From Spirochaetales bacterium (GTDB lineage: Bacteria > Spirochaetota > Spirochaetia > DSM-2461), in NCBI GenBank assembly GCA_016936555.1, contig JAFGXR010000023.1:1-64000 (forward strand): a DNA stretch of 64,000 bases, read 5' to 3'. This document shows positions 60,762 to 64,000 of this stretch, one piece after another (position 1 is the first letter of the stretch; the number at the start of each line of letters is the position of its first letter). A program made the position numbers and the translations under genes. Below the pieces are notes generated by a model that saw only the letters and a list, made by a program, of their open reading frames with translations, was not told where the DNA came from and ran no database searches.

Positions 60762-60955
60762 TGAGAACTCCTTATTTTTTTTTATATAATAAAGGGATTC
60801 TCATTTTTTTTCCTCATAAAAAAAAAGGCGGAAAGAATGGGGATTCTCACAAATAATACTTTATTATTATTTTATTTCGATTTTATTCAAAAAATTGATT
60901 GATTTATACTACAAAAGTGCTACATTGTCACAATATCAAGTACAGGATGGATAGC
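60762..60955. other. AT-rich intergenic region with short direct repeats
   Basis: About 190 nt between divergent genes. It holds two copies of GGGATTCTCA (60794-60803 and 60840-60849) 46 bp apart, long T and A runs, and possible -10 boxes (TATACT 60906-60911). No gene seen. Confidence 0.4.
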
Positions 60956-61378
60956 ATGTCAAAAAACAGGACAAATATTTTTTTTCAATATAGCCCTTTT
61001 TTTCTAGTACTTTTTTCCACATTTTCCTGTGCCATGCCGACGATGGCAAGGTATTCCCTGATACAGTCAAATGATAGGATCGTAGAAATTATAAAAACAG
61101 ACCGTGAGATTACCCTGGAATGGGAATCCTATTCAGATAGTGATGTATCATACAATCTCTATTTCAAGATTCACGGTAGTCCTCTCTGGAGGAGTCTTGA
61201 TACAGTATATAACGGAACTCCCCGATTCAGCCTCTCCATCTCAAGAATAGGAGAAGGCAGCTGGGATTTCGGTGTTTCCGCTGTGGATTCAGAAGGCTAT
61301 GAATCGGAAATCCATTCCTCCCTTGATTATTCAGCAGATCCTGCAGCAGGGTGGTATCTAACCTGGATGGAAGAATAA
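60956..61378 (+). CDS. Small lipoprotein with fibronectin-III-like fold
   Basis: A 140-residue protein. The signal carries a lipobox-like LFSTFSCAMP. The mature part has an Fn3-type beta pattern: EITLEWESYSDSDVSYNLYF, then SWDFGVSAVDSEGYES. It is probably surface- or periplasm-anchored. AGGA 9 nt upstream supports the ATG at 60956; earlier Mets lack an SD. It is convergent with the polysaccharide export gene, whose stop abuts its own. Confidence 0.7.
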   Translation: MSKNRTNIFFQYSPFFLVLFSTFSCAMPTMARYSLIQSNDRIVEIIKTDREITLEWESYSDSDVSYNLYFKIHGSPLWRSLDTVYNGTPRFSLSISRIGEGSWDFGVSAVDSEGYESEIHSSLDYSADPAAGWYLTWMEE

Positions 61379-62914
61379 CTATTCAGTCGCTCCCGGTTGA
61401 TTTAAAGCTGCGGCAATGGTAATCATTGTCGTGATAAGTCCCAACCCCGTCGCTATCGCCGGAAAATACTGATTGAAATTATAGAGGAAATCGTTGGATA
61501 TGACATTTATCGTATCTCCCGGATCGATTGAATCCGATTCGTTTTTCCGCAATCCGGAAGAATCTGTGATTATGACTTTTCCGTTTTTATTTCGCAGATT
61601 GTCAAATCCACCGGCCTGATTGACATAATAGAGATAATCGGCATTGGGATTATACGAAAAGGGGCCTGGAAAATTGGCTGCCCCGGTTACGTACACAAGA
61701 GGTCTGTTAACGGGAATGATGATCTGGTCGAAAGGTTCCAGCTCAACATCGTCTTCAATCGAATAATTATAGATAAGCCTTTCCATATTAACCGCAATGG
61801 GAACACTGTCTCTCAGAATGTAACCGTTTTTAAGAGAGGCAAAGGGAGCAAATGAATCGCGTAGAGAATCGAGAATATCGTATAGAGTTTCACCGAGGCT
61901 GATCGGGTAGGAAATCCGTTCGTACTCTTCTCCGTCGTCCATCGTACCGGCGCCTATTGTCCCGGTTGTTTCGGTATCGATAATCCCGCCCTCGACATAC
62001 ACAACCGGCTGAACTCTGATAATGGAAGGAACTGTGACGATATCTCCGTTGTGGAAATCAAACTCTCGGCTGTAATCTTCCCTGTTGATAAAGAAAGTAC
62101 TGGGATGGTCTCCGGTAAAGCGGTCGATTCTTATCCGTTCGGCATTGGCCATAGGTGTGAATCCTCCGGTATATCGCTCTACATCTTCAATTGTATCGCT
62201 ATCGAGAAGCTGATAGACTCCCGGTTTGTAAACCTCTCCTTTCATTTCGATCTCTCTGTGTATACGATTGATTATGATTGTATCATCGGGTCTGATCGTC
62301 GGATTTTGAGTCAGATCGCCCTGATTCAAAGCCTGAAGAAGGTCATATGTGTTAATGACACCTTCTCTGGATTGTATCTGAATATCGCGGACCGAAGAGT
62401 AGTTACCCAGAATGCCATCGAGGATTTCGTTCAGACGGGAAAGACCCCAGGCGGTGACATAGCGGGACTCGGGAATTTCACCTTGTACCGGAACCTGAAA
62501 AACTCCGACTGAAGTGATGTTCAGCGAAGGGAGACTCCGGGGATAGGCGTCGGCGATTTTCTGTTCTATCACGGGTTTCAATTCAGCGAAAGTCATCCCT
62601 GAAGCGTTTAAAGTACCGAAAATAGTCATGTTTATTGTGTAATCGCTTTCAACTAGCAATATGTTGGAGACCGTTTCTCCGGCCAGAAGAAAAGTCAGTT
62701 CATAGACATCTCCGGGTGTTACTGGATATTGACGATTCGATATGGCCAGCTGGAGATTTTCCGTTGTTTCGGGAATAGAGCTGACAGGGAGTACGGCCTG
62801 GGGAATAAATTGAGTTGTTCCTGATCCGAAGCTGCCGGACCCGGGCATGGTAAACTGCTGAGCCCATAGACTGGATAGGAAAGAGAAAATACATATTAAA
62901 AAAAAGTTCTTCAT
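61379..62914 (-). CDS. Wza-like polysaccharide export protein (Poly_export and SLBB)
   Basis: A 511-residue secreted protein with a signal peptide ending SSLWAQ. Poly_export (about 60-155; TPGDVYELTFLLAGE, then a ITSVGVFQVPVQGEIP strand) is followed by several SLBB units (MKGEVYKPGVYQLLDSDTIE, VEGGIIDTETTG, VTGAANFPGPFSYNPNADY) and a hydrophobic C-terminal helix (about 485-505). It would form the export channel of an exopolysaccharide system. The ATG overlaps the end of the Wzz-like gene (ATGA). Confidence 0.9.
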   Translation of the reverse strand: MKNFFLICIFSFLSSLWAQQFTMPGSGSFGSGTTQFIPQAVLPVSSIPETTENLQLAISNRQYPVTPGDVYELTFLLAGETVSNILLVESDYTINMTIFGTLNASGMTFAELKPVIEQKIADAYPRSLPSLNITSVGVFQVPVQGEIPESRYVTAWGLSRLNEILDGILGNYSSVRDIQIQSREGVINTYDLLQALNQGDLTQNPTIRPDDTIIINRIHREIEMKGEVYKPGVYQLLDSDTIEDVERYTGGFTPMANAERIRIDRFTGDHPSTFFINREDYSREFDFHNGDIVTVPSIIRVQPVVYVEGGIIDTETTGTIGAGTMDDGEEYERISYPISLGETLYDILDSLRDSFAPFASLKNGYILRDSVPIAVNMERLIYNYSIEDDVELEPFDQIIIPVNRPLVYVTGAANFPGPFSYNPNADYLYYVNQAGGFDNLRNKNGKVIITDSSGLRKNESDSIDPGDTINVISNDFLYNFNQYFPAIATGLGLITTMITIAAALNQPGATE

Positions 62915-64000
62915 GGTTTACCCGCCAGGATCTGTCTGTTTTTCGGATCGTTGATAATCTTTTTCAAGTATTCAATAAGTAAGGCTAGAGCAATCAAGGC
63001 CACAAAAGCCATACCCGTTGCTTTGACAACCATCTGCCCCCTCATAGGTCCGATTTTTTCTTCAGGGACTTCTGCATATTCGAGAACAGTGAACGCTCCG
63101 GCATCGGAAGCGACAAGCTTTGTCACTTCATATCGCTCAGAGAGCGTCTGATAAAGTTGGGTTTTAAGTTCAAGCTCTGCTGTCAGGTGAGAAAAAGATA
63201 AGGATAACTGGGGAAGTTCCGCCAGTGAAGGCATGGTTCTGCCATCGCTGCTTGTATATCCGGACTCTATTCTTCGGATCTGTGTGATGACATTATCCCT
63301 CTGGTTCTTAAGAGACGTCAAAGCCGGATCCTCAATGGTAGAATACTCGGAATACGATCGGATCTGAAGCTCAATCTGATTGAGCGAAGTTCTGAGATCT
63401 GTCAGCATTGTCGACTGGGCTTCCGCAATATCCCTGATATCCAGAACCCCGTGCTCCAGCTGGAACGTCTGAATCTCAGCTTCGACGTTCTTTATATCCT
63501 GGGATAGCTCCTCAAGCTTCTCCTCCATCAGCGACAACTCGCTGGAACGGGTGGAGATATTCTGCTCCAGGAACCATTTCTCGAGCAATTCAATTTCATA
63601 ATTAACTATTTCCGAAGCAAAAAAAGGATCGGTGGCGTTGTAGGATATGACAAGGGCTCCCGAGTCCTCGTAAAAAACATTGCTCGAACTGTTGCGGAAA
63701 ATATCCCTCGAAGTGTTTTTTACATTATCAACAATGTTGTACTTCTCGATCATCCTGAATTTGTTGATTACTTCATCGATAAAGGAGCGGCTGTTAATAA
63801 TATGCATAGCCAGCTGAGAGGGCGACGATCCCTCAGAAGAGGAATCAATTCCGAAAGCTGATAGCATAGCCGACATGTTAACCTCACTTCCCCCCTCCTG
63901 AAAAAGGACAACTCCTGTGGCCTCATAAACATTCGGCATGGGACTGACTTCAGGAGGCAGCTTGAGAGAAATGACGGCGAAAACCAGAACGGTCACTGCA
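62911..64000 (-). CDS. Wzz/GumC-like chain-length determinant (partial at window edge)
   Basis: At least 361 residues, cut at its N-terminus by the window end. The visible part has the end of a membrane helix (MTVLVFAVISLKLPPEVSPM), the Wzz fold beginning (YEATGVVLFQEGGSEV), a long periplasmic coiled coil (about 135-280), the loop after AEVPEEKIGPMRG, and a second transmembrane helix (about 322-345). It regulates polymer length. The real start is outside the window; 63996 is only the first in-frame GTG. Confidence 0.85.
   Translation of the reverse strand, partial: AVTVLVFAVISLKLPPEVSPMPNVYEATGVVLFQEGGSEVNMSAMLSAFGIDSSSEGSSPSQLAMHIINSRSFIDEVINKFRMIEKYNIVDNVKNTSRDIFRNSSSNVFYEDSGALVISYNATDPFFASEIVNYEIELLEKWFLEQNISTRSSELSLMEEKLEELSQDIKNVEAEIQTFQLEHGVLDIRDIAEAQSTMLTDLRTSLNQIELQIRSYSEYSTIEDPALTSLKNQRDNVITQIRRIESGYTSSDGRTMPSLAELPQLSLSFSHLTAELELKTQLYQTLSERYEVTKLVASDAGAFTVLEYAEVPEEKIGPMRGQMVVKATGMAFVALIALALLIEYLKKIINDPKNRQILAGKP

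Noticed and set aside
1-64000. CRISPR array, tRNA, rRNA, IS element or prophage
   Set aside because: No repeat-spacer array, cloverleaf, rRNA-like tract or transposase/integrase motif was seen in any frame.

Overview
The window reads as a chromosomal segment of a free-living, moderate-GC spirochaete, probably in the Spirochaeta/Sediminispirochaeta group of the Spirochaetaceae. This is an inference. It rests on lipoprotein signals with loose spirochaete-type lipoboxes ending in Ser-Cys, a PnrA/TmpC-like nucleoside-binding protein with its ABC transporter, YesM/YesN-type sensor pairs beside sugar-binding proteins, an ankyrin-repeat lipoprotein, and many FHA and GGDEF proteins. I see no rRNA, tRNA, CRISPR array, IS element or prophage. 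Gene density is high, and several genes overlap or abut.

Layout. 1-2.7 kb: a hybrid sensor kinase and a MerR regulator. 2.7-7.6 kb: an operon of a membrane-anchored GH2 glycosidase, a GPH-type sugar/cation symporter and an alpha/alpha-toroid protein fused to an SCP2 lipid-binding domain. 7.6-20.3 kb: a frameshifted lipoprotein, a DUF1232 protein, an acyl-CoA synthetase with a P-loop kinase, a tandem adenylate-kinase fusion, an XRE-cupin-phosphotransacylase fusion, and a six-gene minus-strand run (anti-sigma-like/cNMP protein, GNAT, Tex, YhhQ, membrane protein, TetR). 20.3-28.9 kb: nucleoside salvage, with ABC uptake (permeases, ATPase, binding protein), phosphopentomutase, thymidine kinase and adenosine deaminase. 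29-31.5 kb: an ankyrin-repeat lipoprotein.

31.7-38.8 kb holds two sensory units that combine a periplasmic binding protein with a histidine kinase and have no transporter: PhnD-like protein plus kinase, and RbsB-like lipoprotein plus YesM-type kinase plus YesN-type regulator. 38.8-49 kb is signalling-rich: cupin, FHA-GGDEF, SF1 helicase, TPR membrane protein, FHA-LuxR, K+ channel with RCK domain, a TPR-EAL gene split by an in-frame amber codon, and a membrane GGDEF cyclase. 49-55 kb: two Dpp-type permeases with an M1 peptidase lipoprotein, a di-iron RIC/YtfE-like protein, a HAD hydrolase, a Phd/PIN toxin-antitoxin pair and a DUF2807 lipoprotein. 55-64 kb: a decayed Gfo/Idh/MocA gene, a DUF606 transporter divergent from a Crp/Fnr regulator, a secreted nuclease plus a DA1-like LIM peptidase, a second acyl-CoA ligase, a small lipoprotein, and the end of an exopolysaccharide locus (Wza-like and Wzz-like).

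Themes. Several genes have no visible Shine-Dalgarno sequence and instead a -10-like hexamer ending 7-8 nt before the ATG, suggesting leaderless transcripts. The most unusual proteins are the XRE-cupin-PTB fusion, the toroid-SCP2 fusion, the double adenylate kinase with a degenerate second half, and the DA1-like peptidase. All function calls come from reading motifs by eye; no searches were run.
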